32,883 bases of DNA, taken from NCBI GenBank assembly GCA_947258805.1, contig CAMYJV010000031.1:1-32883 (forward strand). Reading direction: 5' to 3'. Both the position numbers and the translations under genes were made by a program. The stretch comes from an uncultured Gammaproteobacteria bacterium (lineage in GTDB: Bacteria; Pseudomonadota; Gammaproteobacteria; GCA-2729495). Below the pieces are notes generated by a model. That model made no database searches and was not told the origin of the DNA. It was given only the letters and a program-made list of their open reading frames with translations. The first letter of the stretch is position 1. Each line of letters begins with the position of its first letter. Positions 1-8,800 of the stretch are shown piece by piece.

Positions 1-1
1 C

Positions 2-2296
2 TCGTCATTGGGCGAGATGATCAGCCAGCTCAGCAGCCTGGGCGTCAAGGTTCCGGGTGGCTTTGCCACCACGGCCGAGGCCTACCGCAGCTTCCTCGCC
101 CGGGATGGTCTCGCCGACCGGATCAATGTTGAGCTTAACAGGCTCGACGTGGACGACGTCGAGGCATTGGCGGAAACCGGCGCCAGGATTCGAGACTGGG
201 TGCTTAAGGCGCCGCTGCCCCAGGAGCTGGAGACCGGAATCCGGGCCGAGTGGGACAAGCTCACCGCGGGCCACGGACAGGACCTGGCCGTCGCAGTTCG
301 CTCTTCGGCCACGGCCGAAGACCTGCCCGATGCCTCTTTCGCCGGTCAGCAGGAAAGCCTGCTGAACGTGCGCGGCATCGATGGCCTATTGCAGGCCATT
401 CACATCGTATTTGCGTCACTCTACACGGACCGCGCCATCGCCTACCGGGTGCACCAGGGCTTCGCCCACGACCAGGTGGCCCTGTCGGCCGGCATCCAGC
501 AGATGGTGCGCAGCGACCTTGCTGCGAGCGGCGTGCTGTTCACGCTGGATACCGAAACCGGGTTTCGAGATGCGGTGTTTATCACCTCCGCCTACGGGCT
601 CGGCGAGACCATCGTGCAGGGTCAGGTCAACCCGGATGAGTTCTACGTCTTCAAACCCGCTTTGCGGGCAGGAAAACGAGCCATCGTGCGCAAACAGCTT
701 GGTGGTAAGGCGATCAAGATGGTCTACGCAACCGGCGGGAGCGACAGCGTCAAGACCATCGATGTCGACCCCGCTGACCAGCAACGCTTCTCGCTCACCG
801 ACGACGAGATTGAAACACTGGCGCGATATGCGCTGACGGTCGAGGACCACTACGGCCGGCCGATGGACATCGAGTGGGCCAAAGACGGCGAAGACGGCCA
901 GATCTACCTGCTGCAGGCTCGCCCGGAAACCGTGCAGAGCCGCAGAGGCAACGCGCTGCAGCGCTTTACGCTGAAGGACACGGCCGAGGTGCTGGTACGG
1001 GGACGCAGCATCGGTCACAAGATCGGTGCCGGCAAGATTCGCAATATTCGCGACGTTGGTGAAATGAGCCGCCTGCAGCCGGGCGACGTGCTGGTAGCAG
1101 ACATGACGGACCCGGACTGGGAACCGGTGATGAAGCGCGCTGCGGCCATTGTCACCGATCGGGGCGGGCGCACCTGTCACGCGGCCATCATTGCCCGTGA
1201 ACTGGGCATTCCCGCCGTCGTAGGCTGCGGCGACGCCAGCGAGACCCTGCAGGATGGCCAGGAAGTGACGGTGTCCTGCGCCGAGGGCGATGAAGGCCTC
1301 GTGTACGCCGGGTCCCTGTCCTTCGAAGAGCAGCACATCGAGCTGGAGCGGCTACCCGAGCTGCCGGTGAAGTTGATGATGAACGTCGGTAATCCGGAAC
1401 GGGCCTTCGACTTCGCGGGTATTCCCAACGAGGGTGTTGGCCTGGCGCGGTTGGAGTTCATCGTCAACCGGATGATCGGCGTGCATCCGAAGGCGCTGCT
1501 TGAATACAAGGATCTGCGCCCCGCCCTGCAACGGGAGATCGACACCCACATTGCAGGGTACCCCGATCCCGTCGAGTTCTTCGTCGCCAAGCTGAGTGAA
1601 GGCATCGCCAGCATTGCCGCGGCTTTCGCTCCCAAGCCCGTGATCGTGAGACTGTCAGACTTCAAGTCGAACGAATACGCGAACCTGGTGGGCGGACGCC
1701 AGTACGAACCCCACGAAGAGAACCCGATGATCGGTTTTCGCGGCGCGGGGCGTTATCTCGCCGACAGCTTCAGACCGTGCTTCGAACTCGAATGCCGGGC
1801 GCTGAAGCGAGTCCGGGAAGACATGGGCCTGGACAACGTGCAGGTCATGGTCCCGTTCATACGCACCGTCGATGAAGGTCGTGGCGTTGTCGAGCTGCTG
1901 GCGGCGAACGGCCTGAAACGCGGGGACAATGGTCTGAAACTCATCATGATGTGCGAAGTTCCGACCAATGCCCTTCTGGCCGACCAGTATCTCGAGCATT
2001 TCGACGGCATGTCCATTGGCTCCAACGACATGACGCAGCTGACCCTGGGCCTGGACCGAGATTCGGGACTGATTGCTGACCGCTTCGACGAGCGCGACCC
2101 GGCCGTGCTGGCGCTGTTGAAGATGGCTATCTCCGCATGTCTCAGGCAGAAGAAGTACATCGGTATCTGTGGCCAGGGTCCTTCAGACCATCCCGACTTT
2201 GCTCGCTGGTTGCTCGATCAGGGCATTGAGACCATTTCTCTCAACCCGGACAGCGTGCTCGACACGTGGTTATTCCTGGCCGGCGAGAGCGTCTGA
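2..2296 (+). CDS. ppsA: Phosphoenolpyruvate synthase, 5' end cut by window edge
   Basis: Converts pyruvate, ATP and water to phosphoenolpyruvate, AMP and phosphate, the entry step of gluconeogenesis from pyruvate. The reading frame is open to the left edge; the first residues (SSLGEMI) match the family's N-terminal NASLGEM segment, so only some 25 residues are missing. The TTG at 8 is therefore not the start. In order the protein has the ATP-grasp-like nucleotide-binding domain (with [19 protein letters not shown]), the swivelling phosphohistidine domain with [14 protein letters not shown] (catalytic His codon near 1178), and the PEP/pyruvate-binding TIM barrel with [16 protein letters not shown] and the terminal GICGQGPSD (catalytic Cys codon 2168-2170). 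All key residues are present. It closely resembles the E. coli enzyme along its whole length. No partner gene is visible on this side, and the ppsR regulator that is often divergent from it would lie outside the window. Confidence 0.97.
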   Translation, partial: SSLGEMISQLSSLGVKVPGGFATTAEAYRSFLARDGLADRINVELNRLDVDDVEALAETGARIRDWVLKAPLPQELETGIRAEWDKLTAGHGQDLAVAVRSSATAEDLPDASFAGQQESLLNVRGIDGLLQAIHIVFASLYTDRAIAYRVHQGFAHDQVALSAGIQQMVRSDLAASGVLFTLDTETGFRDAVFITSAYGLGETIVQGQVNPDEFYVFKPALRAGKRAIVRKQLGGKAIKMVYATGGSDSVKTIDVDPADQQRFSLTDDEIETLARYALTVEDHYGRPMDIEWAKDGEDGQIYLLQARPETVQSRRGNALQRFTLKDTAEVLVRGRSIGHKIGAGKIRNIRDVGEMSRLQPGDVLVADMTDPDWEPVMKRAAAIVTDRGGRTCHAAIIARELGIPAVVGCGDASETLQDGQEVTVSCAEGDEGLVYAGSLSFEEQHIELERLPELPVKLMMNVGNPERAFDFAGIPNEGVGLARLEFIVNRMIGVHPKALLEYKDLRPALQREIDTHIAGYPDPVEFFVAKLSEGIASIAAAFAPKPVIVRLSDFKSNEYANLVGGRQYEPHEENPMIGFRGAGRYLADSFRPCFELECRALKRVREDMGLDNVQVMVPFIRTVDEGRGVVELLAANGLKRGDNGLKLIMMCEVPTNALLADQYLEHFDGMSIGSNDMTQLTLGLDRDSGLIADRFDERDPAVLALLKMAISACLRQKKYIGICGQGPSDHPDFARWLLDQGIETISLNPDSVLDTWLFLAGESV

Positions 2297-2343
2297 TCCT
2301 TGGCGCGCTGCAGGCACCGATGGCAGCTGCCGATTCTTGACTC

Positions 2344-2421
2344 GGTGGGAGCGGCTTCAGCCGCGACAAAGCCAAGTACCGCAGATAGTTGAACAAGATC
2401 GCGGCTGAAACCGCTCCTACC
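2344..2421. repeat. Palindromic repeat, paired-arm copy 1 (REPIN-like)
   Basis: This 78-bp element has a left arm of type GGTGGGAGCGGCTTNAGCCG (2344-2366) and a right arm that is its near-complement (2399-2421), separated by about 32 bp. Each arm is itself palindromic around GCGGCTnnAGCCGC. It differs from the copy at 2483-2560 at only four positions. Together the two copies fill much of the 301-base gap after ppsA; nothing else is recognisable there. The arrangement resembles REPIN elements (two inverted REP units with a short spacer) known from Pseudomonas and relatives. Confidence 0.85.
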
Positions 2422-2482
2422 ATGAAGAATTAGCCTTGTCGGCAGGTTGCAGCCGCTGATGGCGGCCGCAAATGCCTAAATC

Positions 2483-2560
2483 GGTGGGAGCGGCTTTAGC
2501 CGCGACAAAGCCAAGTGCCGCAGATAGTTGAACAAGATCGCGGCTGAAGCCGCTCCCACC
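2483..2560. repeat. Palindromic repeat, paired-arm copy 2 (REPIN-like)
   Basis: Second 78-bp copy in the same orientation, 139 bp downstream of copy 1. The arms (2483-2505 and 2538-2560) are more perfectly complementary than in copy 1. The roughly 32-bp centre is conserved apart from one base, so the whole unit was duplicated, not only the arms. Confidence 0.85.
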
Positions 2561-2597
2561 AAGGATTTTGATCGATGGGTATCTGATACCAGTTTTT

Positions 2598-3320
2598 CTA
2601 GAAGTCGCTCCAGCTGGACTTACGACGCCACCGGAGACGCGGCAGAATCAGCCCCAGGATAATGCCCACGATCACGACGCCCGCGCCTACGACAAACCAT
2701 TCCCGGGCAGCGCGGCCTTCCAGGTCCTCGTTCTCTCGTTGCAGTTCTGTGACCGTCTGTTCGGCTGCGGCCAGTCGCTCGCGCAGCTGCTGGTTGTCCT
2801 GATCGATCTGGATGACGTTCGATGACAGGCGGCGAATGTCGCCGAGTTGCGTCTGCAAGGTCGTGCCCGAACGCTCCAGCTCCGCCACTTGTCTTTGCAG
2901 CTGATCGCGATCTTTGCGCAATTCGCCCAACTGCTGCTGCAATTCCTTCGCCTTGCCATTACTGGCGGCGAGCTGCTGTTCCACGTTCGGTAAGCGCACC
3001 CGAGCGGGCGGCGTGTTCAGCAAGTAGCGCGACAGCATCCAACCCTCGGCGCCGCCCGGCGTGCGCACCCGTGCATAGCCCTCTGCCTCGTCCAGCTCCA
3101 GCAGCTCAACCCTAGACCCGCTGGACAGCATGCGCACGATACTCTGGCGGTTGCCCTTGCCCGAGCGCAGCATGACTTCGAAAGAATCGGAGACCCAGCG
3201 GTCCCCCTGCTGGGCAGTTACGGAGAATGACGCAGCGCTCGCCAGAATCAGCACCCCAATGGCCACGAAGGCGCGCCCGCGCGCCCGCGCGTCTGCAAGT
3301 TTGTCCCTGCTGGCTAACAC
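2598..3320 (-). CDS. TIGR04211-type SH3 domain / coiled-coil membrane protein (YgiM-like)
   Basis: Probable inner-membrane protein exposed to the periplasm, of unknown biochemical role. From the N-terminus it has a signal-like hydrophobic segment (AFVAIGVLILASAASFSVTA), a bacterial SH3 domain (from DSFEVMLRSGKG to GWMLSRYLL), a long coiled coil rich in Q, E, L and R, a transmembrane helix (VVGAGVVIVGIILGLIL) and a basic C-terminal tail. This is the layout of E. coli YgiM. I chose the GTG at 3320 because AGGGG lies six bases upstream and the n-region of the signal becomes normal. The ATG at 3377 would add 19 residues, has only a weak and distant AAAGG upstream, and sits inside a palindrome that looks regulatory. 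It is divergent from the MAPEG gene. Confidence 0.85.
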   Translation of the reverse strand: MLASRDKLADARARGRAFVAIGVLILASAASFSVTAQQGDRWVSDSFEVMLRSGKGNRQSIVRMLSSGSRVELLELDEAEGYARVRTPGGAEGWMLSRYLLNTPPARVRLPNVEQQLAASNGKAKELQQQLGELRKDRDQLQRQVAELERSGTTLQTQLGDIRRLSSNVIQIDQDNQQLRERLAAAEQTVTELQRENEDLEGRAAREWFVVGAGVVIVGIILGLILPRLRWRRKSSWSDF

Positions 3321-3360
3321 CCGTATCCCCTGCGCAACAACCCGGCCACGGGGCCGGGGA

Positions 3361-3377
3361 ATGCTAGACTTTAGCAT
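3361..3377. promoter_or_regulatory. Palindrome ATGCTA-N5-TAGCAT between divergent genes
   Basis: A perfect 6+6 bp inverted repeat with a 5-bp spacer between the SH3-protein gene (minus) and the MAPEG gene (plus). Both strands offer weak -10-like hexamers here (TATGCT on minus, TAGCAT on plus). It may be a shared promoter/operator region; the assignment is inference. Confidence 0.35.
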
Positions 3378-3420
3378 AGCCGTTTTCGGCCTTTCGACGT
3401 TCGGCTCCCGGGGGTTCCTG

Positions 3421-3798
3421 ATGACATTTGCCTATTGGTGCGTGCTGGCCGCCGCCATTTTGCCACTGGTATGGATTGGTATCGCGAAGAGCGGGGTCGC
3501 CGACTACGACAATGACCGTCCGCGCGCCGCGCTGGCCCGCGCCGAGGGCCGTGCGCAGCGTGCCCACTGGGCCGAGCAGAACGCGCTGGAAGCCTTTCCG
3601 CCCTTTGCTGCGGGCGTCATCATCGCGCATCTCACAGGCGGCGCCGCGCAGCTGACCATCAACGTGCTAGCGGGCGTGTTCATTGCTGCCCGCATCGTCC
3701 ACGGCCTGGCCTACGTCAGCGACAAGGGCATGCCACGCTCCTTCGCCTGGCTCACGGGCTTTGCCTGCATGATTGGCCTGTTCGTGGCCGCGGCGTGA
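3421..3798 (+). CDS. MAPEG family membrane protein
   Basis: A 125-residue integral membrane protein of the MAPEG family (membrane-associated proteins in eicosanoid and glutathione metabolism). Hydrophobic segments lie at the N-terminus (FAYWCVLAAAILPLVWIGIA), in the middle (FAAGVIIAHLTGGA onward) and at the C-terminus (FAWLTGFACMIGLFVAAA), the usual four-helix plan. The hallmark segment RAHWAEQNALEAFPPFAAGV is present, with the E-N pair typical of bacterial members. I chose the ATG at 3421; the same frame is open further upstream, but that extension overlaps the divergent gene and has no family resemblance. Bacterial members are generally of unknown function, so a glutathione-transferase activity should not be assumed. 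Confidence 0.9.
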   Translation: MTFAYWCVLAAAILPLVWIGIAKSGVADYDNDRPRAALARAEGRAQRAHWAEQNALEAFPPFAAGVIIAHLTGGAAQLTINVLAGVFIAARIVHGLAYVSDKGMPRSFAWLTGFACMIGLFVAAA

Positions 3799-3807
3799 CG
3801 CTGCAAT

Positions 3808-4362
3808 TCAGTCGGTCGCCACGCGGAGCAGGTGTTCCCGATAGTGTCGCAATTCGTTGATGGAATCACGAATGTCCGCCAGCGCGAGATGCTCGGCCGC
3901 CTTGCCAATGCCCTGCAGCACATTGGGCGCCCAGAGGCCGGCCAGAATTTTCAAGGTACTGACGTCGAGATTGCGGTAATGGAAAAAAGCTTCCAGCCGC
4001 GGCATTTCGCGGGCCATGAACCGCCGGTCCTGGCAAATGCTGTTGCCGCACATCGGCGAAATGCCCGCATCGAGGTGCCGGCCGAGGAAGTCCAGGGTTT
4101 GTTGCTCGGCCTGCTCCACGGTGATGTTGCTGTCCCTGACACGTTGGACCAGACCCGACTTGCCGTGCTGGCGGGTATTCCATTCATCCATGCCGTCGAG
4201 CACGTGGTCGGGCTGATGAATGGCGAGCACCGGACCTTCGGCAATCTCATTCAAGTTCCCGTCCGTCACGATGGTCGCGATCTCGATGATGCGGTCGCGG
4301 CTGGTATCGAGACCGGTCATTTCAAGGTCGATCCAGATCAACCTGCTTTCATTGGTCGCCAT
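3808..4362 (-). CDS. orn: Oligoribonuclease
   Basis: A 3'-to-5' exoribonuclease that degrades 2-5 nt RNA oligomers, including pGpG from cyclic-di-GMP turnover, to mononucleotides. The 184-residue protein has the DEDDh exonuclease set: D12 and E14 ([10 protein letters not shown]), D112 (SICQDRRF), H158 ([12 protein letters not shown]) and D163. Length and sequence are typical. The ATG at 4362 ([10 protein letters not shown]) fits the family start; the 18-residue upstream extension does not. It is convergent with the MAPEG gene, and its 3' end lies nine bases from that stop codon. It is divergent from rsgA with a 65-bp gap, the gene neighbourhood also seen in E. coli. Confidence 0.97.
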   Translation of the reverse strand: MATNESRLIWIDLEMTGLDTSRDRIIEIATIVTDGNLNEIAEGPVLAIHQPDHVLDGMDEWNTRQHGKSGLVQRVRDSNITVEQAEQQTLDFLGRHLDAGISPMCGNSICQDRRFMAREMPRLEAFFHYRNLDVSTLKILAGLWAPNVLQGIGKAAEHLALADIRDSINELRHYREHLLRVATD

Positions 4363-4427
4363 ATACGCGCGGGAGACAGCGGGAGGAATCCCGATTCTAG
4401 CAAAGCGCGGTGCCATCTCGCGGCCTC

Positions 4428-5327
4428 ATGACTGAGCCTGGCGACGCGCGTACGGCAGTGATTGTTGCAGCCCACGGGCGCCGGGGGCGCCTGAAAGACT
4501 TGCATGGCGCCGAGCACCCCTACGTGGTCCGCGGCCGCAGGCTGCGGGTCGTGTGCGGTGACCGCGTGCAGTGGGAACCAGGGCAGCACAACGAAGTCAC
4601 CGTGACGGCCATACAACCGCGCACCAACTCCCTGCGCAGACTGGACACGGCGCGCAACAGCGCCGAGGTCCTGGCGGCAAACCTCAGCCTCGTGGGGGTA
4701 GTCTGCGCCAGCGAACCCCAGCCCGACTGGTTTGTGATTGACCGTTACCTGTGCGCCGCCGCCGACATGGGCGCCCGCGCAATCCTTGTGGTCAACAAGT
4801 GCGATCTGGCCGGGCCCGATCCGGCGGAGCTGGACACCTATCGCCGGGCCGGCTATCGCGTGCTGGAAGTGTCGGCGCATGCGGGCCAGGGGCTCCCCGA
4901 GCTGGCCAAGGCCTTCGACGGTGAGACAGGCATCCTGGTCGGGCAGTCAGGGGTCGGCAAATCCTCGCTGATCAACCGACTCGTACCGGGCGTAGCTGTC
5001 AGCACCAGCGGGCTAACCCGCGGGAGTGCCGAAGGCCGGCACACGACCACCGCGTCCGTCATGCACACATTGCCTGGCGGTGGGCGCCTGATTGACGCGC
5101 CGGGCGTGCGCGACTTTCTGCCAGCCATCGACGATGACCGCGCGGTGCAGGTTGGTTTTGCCGAGATTCTTGCTGCGGCTGCGCATTGCCGATTCACGGA
5201 TTGCCGGCATATGCGTGAACCAGGTTGTGCGGTAAAGACCGCGGTGGAAAAAGCTGAGATCAGCGCGCGACGATACGAAAGTTACCGGCGCCTGCTGCGC
5301 AGCACGCAGTCGGCGGCATCACGCTGA
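4428..5327 (+). CDS. rsgA: Ribosome small-subunit-dependent GTPase A
   Basis: A circularly permuted GTPase that assists late maturation of the 30S ribosomal subunit. The 299-residue protein has an N-terminal OB-fold region, then the G motifs in permuted order: G4 NKCD (123-126), G1 GQSGVGKS (172-179) and G3 DAPG (223-226). A C-terminal zinc knuckle follows (C254, C259, H261, C267 in CRFTDCRHMREPGC). I chose the ATG at 4428; a GTG at 4410 is possible. No strong ribosome-binding site precedes either. The 3' end overlaps the convergent recR stop by nine bases. Confidence 0.95.
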   Translation: MTEPGDARTAVIVAAHGRRGRLKDLHGAEHPYVVRGRRLRVVCGDRVQWEPGQHNEVTVTAIQPRTNSLRRLDTARNSAEVLAANLSLVGVVCASEPQPDWFVIDRYLCAAADMGARAILVVNKCDLAGPDPAELDTYRRAGYRVLEVSAHAGQGLPELAKAFDGETGILVGQSGVGKSSLINRLVPGVAVSTSGLTRGSAEGRHTTTASVMHTLPGGGRLIDAPGVRDFLPAIDDDRAVQVGFAEILAAAAHCRFTDCRHMREPGCAVKTAVEKAEISARRYESYRRLLRSTQSAASR

Positions 5328-5924
5328 GTCGACTGCTGTGCGCGACGCAATAGCACGATACAGGGTGCTGCTGTCGACATATTCGAGCTCGCCGCCCATG
5401 GGCACGCCATGGGCAATGCGACTGGCCGCGACGCCAAATTCCGCCGCCAGGCCGCCCAGGTAGGCCGCCGTTGCCTCGCCTTCCACGGTCGCACTGGTAG
5501 CGAGCACCAGTTCCTTGATAGCACCACCCGCCAGTTGTTCGCGCAACAGATCTACACCAAGCTCAGCCGGCCCGACGCCATCCAGGGGTGACAGACGTCC
5601 GAGCAGCACGAAGTAGCGGCCGCGATAACCACCGGATTCCTCTACCGCCACCAGGTCCGCCGGCGATTCCACCACACAAACCAGTTCGTGTTCGCGGCGG
5701 GCGTCAGCACACACCGGGCAAACATCTGACTCCGTCAGCATGCGGCAACGAGTGCATAGCCCGACTCGCTCGGCCGCGATGCCAAGGGCGGCCACGAGGC
5801 GCGCTGCACCTTCACGGTCTTTCTCGAGCAGGTGCAATGCCATTCGCTGGGCGGACTTCGGCCCGACGCCAGGCAAGCAGCGCAAGGCGTCGAGCAATTC
5901 CTGCAGGCTGGGAGAAAAATTCAC
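5319..5924 (-). CDS. recR: Recombination protein RecR
   Basis: Partner of RecF and RecO in loading RecA at single-strand gaps. The 201-residue protein shows the helix-hairpin-helix (LPGVGPKSAQRMA, 17-29), the four-cysteine zinc finger (C57, C60, C69, C72), and a Toprim domain (from about 81) containing VVESPADLVAVE. Length is typical. It is the last gene of a minus-strand operon dnaX-ybaB-recR and starts 12 bases after ybaB ends, the same order as in E. coli. Confidence 0.97.
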   Translation of the reverse strand: MNFSPSLQELLDALRCLPGVGPKSAQRMALHLLEKDREGAARLVAALGIAAERVGLCTRCRMLTESDVCPVCADARREHELVCVVESPADLVAVEESGGYRGRYFVLLGRLSPLDGVGPAELGVDLLREQLAGGAIKELVLATSATVEGEATAAYLGGLAAEFGVAASRIAHGVPMGGELEYVDSSTLYRAIASRTAVDSA

Positions 5925-5936
5925 GCCGCGTCGCTG

Positions 5937-6260
5937 TCAGAACGGCAGCTGCAGGCCCCCGGGCAGCCCCATGCCCCCGGCCATGCCCGAGAACTTGTCC
6001 TGCACCGTGCGCTCGACCTTGCGGACGGCGTCGTTAAAGGCCGCTACCAACACATCTTCGAGCATGTCGCGGTCATCGCCGACCAGGGAGGGGTCGATCT
6101 TGATGCCGCGCACCTCGGGCCGACAGGTCATCGACAGCTTGACGAGCCCGCCACCGGCCTCGCCCTCTACTTCGAGATTGCCGAGCTCTTCCTGAGCTTT
6201 CTGCATCTCGGCCTGCATTTTCTGAGCCTGCTTCATCAGCTGGCCGATATCCGCCTTCAT
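5937..6260 (-). CDS. ybaB: YbaB/EbfC nucleoid-associated protein
   Basis: A small DNA-binding protein (107 residues) of the YbaB/EbfC family, which forms a homodimer and binds DNA as a nucleoid-associated factor. The N-terminal helix is charged ([20 protein letters not shown]), followed by [22 protein letters not shown], the conserved beta region. The C-terminus is short and rich in G, M and L. It lies between dnaX (23-base gap) and recR, as in most gammaproteobacteria, and is probably co-transcribed with both. Confidence 0.95.
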   Translation of the reverse strand: MKADIGQLMKQAQKMQAEMQKAQEELGNLEVEGEAGGGLVKLSMTCRPEVRGIKIDPSLVGDDRDMLEDVLVAAFNDAVRKVERTVQDKFSGMAGGMGLPGGLQLPF

Positions 6261-6283
6261 GGGTAAGCATCTCCGTCTGGGTG

Positions 6284-7885
6284 TTAGGGATTGTCCGGCG
6301 TTCGTTTAATGGATTCCGGAATGAGCTCGCCCTGGAACATGTCAACGATCTCACGAACGTCTGGATCCTGCTCCATGGCGGCGCGCGCGCGGGCATCGTC
6401 TGCTTGTTCCGCCCTGGCATGGTCGCCGGCCAGGGTGCGCCCCGCGGCGTTGGCGACCTCGACACGGACCTGCATGTCACTCCCGAGCCGTTCCCGGACC
6501 GACGCGCGCAGCCTGCTCACCAGCTTATCTGTAACCAGGTGATCATTGTGCGGCTCAACCCGCAGGCGAATTTCAGTAGCTGTGGCCGACTGCAGCGCCG
6601 TGTGTTCTGCCAGTTGGCGCGCCGCACCGGAAACCGACAGGCCGGCGACAAAAACCGGCCAGTTTTCCGGATCGTGACTGGTACCAGCAGCCGGCGGCGC
6701 AGAGGCCGCGGGCGCGGCGGGTGCAAGCCGCTGGGGAGGCGCACTGCCGGCGGCGCGGCGTCCGGGTGTCGTTGCCGGTTTTTCAGCTATGTCAACGGGC
6801 GCATCCAGCTGAAAGGCCAGCATGCGCAACAGGACCATTTCAAAACCCAGTCGTGGTTCCGGCGCCAGGCTGAGATCACGTCGCCCGGTGACAGCAATCT
6901 GGTAGTACAACTGCACTTGCGCCGGCTCGAGCCGGCCAGCCAACGCCTGCATGGCATCCAGGCTGTCTTCGTCCGGTAATGCTTCGCTGCCGGCCAGCTG
7001 AAGCACCGCCAGGCGCTGTAATGCAGTCGCCAGCTCGTCGAGCACGCGTTCGTAGTCAGGCACGTCTTCGTCGAGGGCATCGATCTGCGCCAACAACGCC
7101 GCCGCGTCGCCCGCCACCACCGGTGCCAGCAATCCCAGCACACGATCTCGCCCCATAGAACCCAGCATGGTCGCCACGTCTGCGTCGCCGACCGAGTTAT
7201 TGCCATAGGCCAGCGCCTGGTCGAGCAGACTTAGACCGTCGCGAACGCTGCCGCTCGCTGCGCGGGCCAGGCGCGCGAGTGCGGCAGCTTCGGCTTGAAA
7301 GCCTTCCGAATCACAAATCTGGGCCAGCCGCGCCTCGATCAGGGCCGCCGGCAGACGCTTGAGGTTGAACTGCAGGCAGCGCGACAGCACGGTAACGGGT
7401 AGTCGCTGCGGATCTGTGGTTGCAAACAGGAACTTCACATGCGGCGGCGGCTCTTCCAGGGTCTTCAGCAGCGCATTGAAAGACTGCCGCGACAACATGT
7501 GCACCTCGTCCACGAGATAGATCTTGTAGCGCCCGCTGGTGGGCGTGTACTGCACGTTTTCCAGCAGCTCGCGGGTATCGTCAACGCCAGTGCGCGACGC
7601 AGCGTCTACTTCGATCAGATCGACGAAACGGCCTTCGTCGACGGCGATACACGCACTGCACTTGCCGCAGGGCTCCGCCGTGACGCCTTCCAGGCAGTTC
7701 AGCGCCTTTGCCAGTATCCGTGCCAGGGTGGTCTTGCCCACACCTCGCGTGCCGGCGAACAGGTACGCATGATGCACCTGGTCGGCACCGAGGGCATTCT
7801 GCAACGCGCGCACCACGTGGTCCTGGCCGATCACATCGGCGAACTGGCGGGGGCGCCACTTGCGGGCGAGGACTAGGTAGCTCAT
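6284..7885 (-). CDS. dnaX: DNA polymerase III subunits gamma and tau
   Basis: AAA+ clamp-loader ATPase of the replicative polymerase. The 533-residue protein has Walker A GTRGVGKT (45-52), a zinc module (C64, C73, C76, C79), Walker B DEVH (126-129) and the SRC arginine-finger motif (168-170). Domain III runs to about residue 365. A short Ala/Pro linker ([14 protein letters not shown]) follows, then a tau C-terminal domain ([20 protein letters not shown]). It is shorter than E. coli tau (643), mainly in the linker. I see no A-rich slippery heptamer of the E. coli type near the end of domain III, so production of a separate gamma by frameshifting is not supported here. The start [12 protein letters not shown] is standard. 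It is the first gene of the operon, just downstream of the SRP RNA gene. Confidence 0.97.
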   Translation of the reverse strand: MSYLVLARKWRPRQFADVIGQDHVVRALQNALGADQVHHAYLFAGTRGVGKTTLARILAKALNCLEGVTAEPCGKCSACIAVDEGRFVDLIEVDAASRTGVDDTRELLENVQYTPTSGRYKIYLVDEVHMLSRQSFNALLKTLEEPPPHVKFLFATTDPQRLPVTVLSRCLQFNLKRLPAALIEARLAQICDSEGFQAEAAALARLARAASGSVRDGLSLLDQALAYGNNSVGDADVATMLGSMGRDRVLGLLAPVVAGDAAALLAQIDALDEDVPDYERVLDELATALQRLAVLQLAGSEALPDEDSLDAMQALAGRLEPAQVQLYYQIAVTGRRDLSLAPEPRLGFEMVLLRMLAFQLDAPVDIAEKPATTPGRRAAGSAPPQRLAPAAPAASAPPAAGTSHDPENWPVFVAGLSVSGAARQLAEHTALQSATATEIRLRVEPHNDHLVTDKLVSRLRASVRERLGSDMQVRVEVANAAGRTLAGDHARAEQADDARARAAMEQDPDVREIVDMFQGELIPESIKRTPDNP

Positions 7886-7901
7886 TCGGTCAACCGTTAG
7901 G

Positions 7902-8014
7902 AAAAAAGATCCGCGCCAGCCGCACCCCGGCGCCCGGCATCACCGCTACCGCTGCTCCCTCCCGGGCCTGACGGGGTTCACGGCTGGCCGCCGCGGGGGG
8001 ACCGGCGCGGACCC
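7902..8014 (-). ncRNA. ffs: 4.5S RNA, small bacterial signal recognition particle RNA
   Basis: RNA of the SRP, which binds Ffh and directs membrane proteins to the translocon. The minus strand carries the conserved apical segment GTGAACCCCGTCAGG followed by GGGAGCAGCGGTAGC. The ends pair: TCCGCGCC (8011-8004) with GGCGCGGA (7917-7910). A run of six T follows at once (7907-7902), so the closing stem acts as the terminator. The loop side reads CCCGGGAGGG where E. coli has GGTCCGGAAGG, so the tetraloop is changed to GGGA, still a GNRA-type loop. It lies 16 bp upstream of dnaX on the same strand, a common position. Confidence 0.93.
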
Positions 8015-8020
8015 AAGTAA

Positions 8021-8049
8021 AGGTTATGCGGTGCCGGCGCAGCGGGCAA
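8021..8049 (-). promoter_or_regulatory. Probable promoter of the SRP RNA gene
   Basis: On the minus strand, TTGCCC (-35, 8049-8044) is followed after exactly 17 bases by TAACCT (-10, 8026-8021). Transcription would start at the GGG at about 8014. The spacing and position fit; the -10 is only a partial match. Confidence 0.5.
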
Positions 8050-8116
8050 GCGTGCCTTGTTGCGCAGCCGCGGCGCACGGTGAATAATCGATGCCTTCAT
8101 CAATTCCTGCCGATCC

Positions 8117-8746
8117 ATGTCCATTCGAATTGCTCCATACACGGTGCTGCTATCGGTGCTGCTCCTCGCCGCCTGCACGAAAGGCACGAAGATCACCAAA
8201 GTCAGCCACGAAAAGAGACCAGCCGAGGCGCCCTATTCCAAGGTGCTGATCGTCGGCGTCACGCCGAATGAGGGCCTGCGCTGGCGCTGGGAAAGGCTAA
8301 TGGCCTCGACCCTGGAAGATCGAGGCATCACCGCCTGGGCCAGCGTGAAGGAGATGGGCTATGACACGCCGCTGAATCGCGACAACGTGGTGGTGGCGGT
8401 GCGCAAAACCGGCGCCGACGCGGTGCTGGTGAGTCGCCTGATCCGCCAGGATGTCGCCGCCAGGGGCGTCGATGCCCGCAAGGAAGCGAAAATGCGCCGC
8501 CGCGACGAATACATTTTCGACTTCTTCCGCTATGACTACGATGAAGTCGAAGTGCCCAGCTACACGCTGCTGACCAGCACCGTGGAGATCAACACGGACC
8601 TCTACGAGGCGACTGAAGGCCGGCTCATTTACAGCGTGAATTCAATCACCTACCAGAAACAGACCGAATGGGAAGTCCTGGATGAGGTCACCATTGCCAT
8701 TGCCAAGCGCCTGCGCAAAGACAAAATGGCACGACCCCGCTCTTGA
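8117..8746 (+). CDS. Putative lipoprotein of unknown function
   Basis: I do not recognise the family. The 209-residue protein begins with a lipoprotein signal peptide ending in the lipobox LAAC (Cys20, followed by TKG, which suggests outer-membrane sorting). The mature part starts with a beta-strand/turn segment (SKVLIVGVTPNEGLRWRWE), then VVAVRKTGADAVLVSRLI, a highly charged stretch (DARKEAKMRRRDEYIFDFFRYDYDEVE), and a strand-rich end (TSTVEINTDLYEATEGRLIYSV). The general pattern recalls periplasmic lipoproteins with a TolB-N/GNA1162-like alpha/beta fold, in which a VxTDLYE strand near the C-terminus is common; this is only a resemblance. It is divergent from the SRP RNA and followed by the DUF411 gene 54 bp downstream. 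Confidence 0.75.
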   Translation: MSIRIAPYTVLLSVLLLAACTKGTKITKVSHEKRPAEAPYSKVLIVGVTPNEGLRWRWERLMASTLEDRGITAWASVKEMGYDTPLNRDNVVVAVRKTGADAVLVSRLIRQDVAARGVDARKEAKMRRRDEYIFDFFRYDYDEVEVPSYTLLTSTVEINTDLYEATEGRLIYSVNSITYQKQTEWEVLDEVTIAIAKRLRKDKMARPRS

Positions 8747-8800
8747 CCCCACCGGCCCGCTCCGCCAACCATGGGCCTTTGCAATCCAGGAGTCGCTGCA

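Noticed and set aside
416..1336. 306-residue minus-strand frame inside ppsA
   Set aside because: Antisense of a fully conserved enzyme; no family resemblance.
3130..3420. N-terminal extension of the MAPEG frame
   Set aside because: Lies opposite the SH3-protein gene and shows no conserved sequence; the family begins at 3421.
6700..6900. Programmed frameshift signal in dnaX
   Set aside because: I looked for an A-rich slippery heptamer at the end of the AAA+ region and found none.
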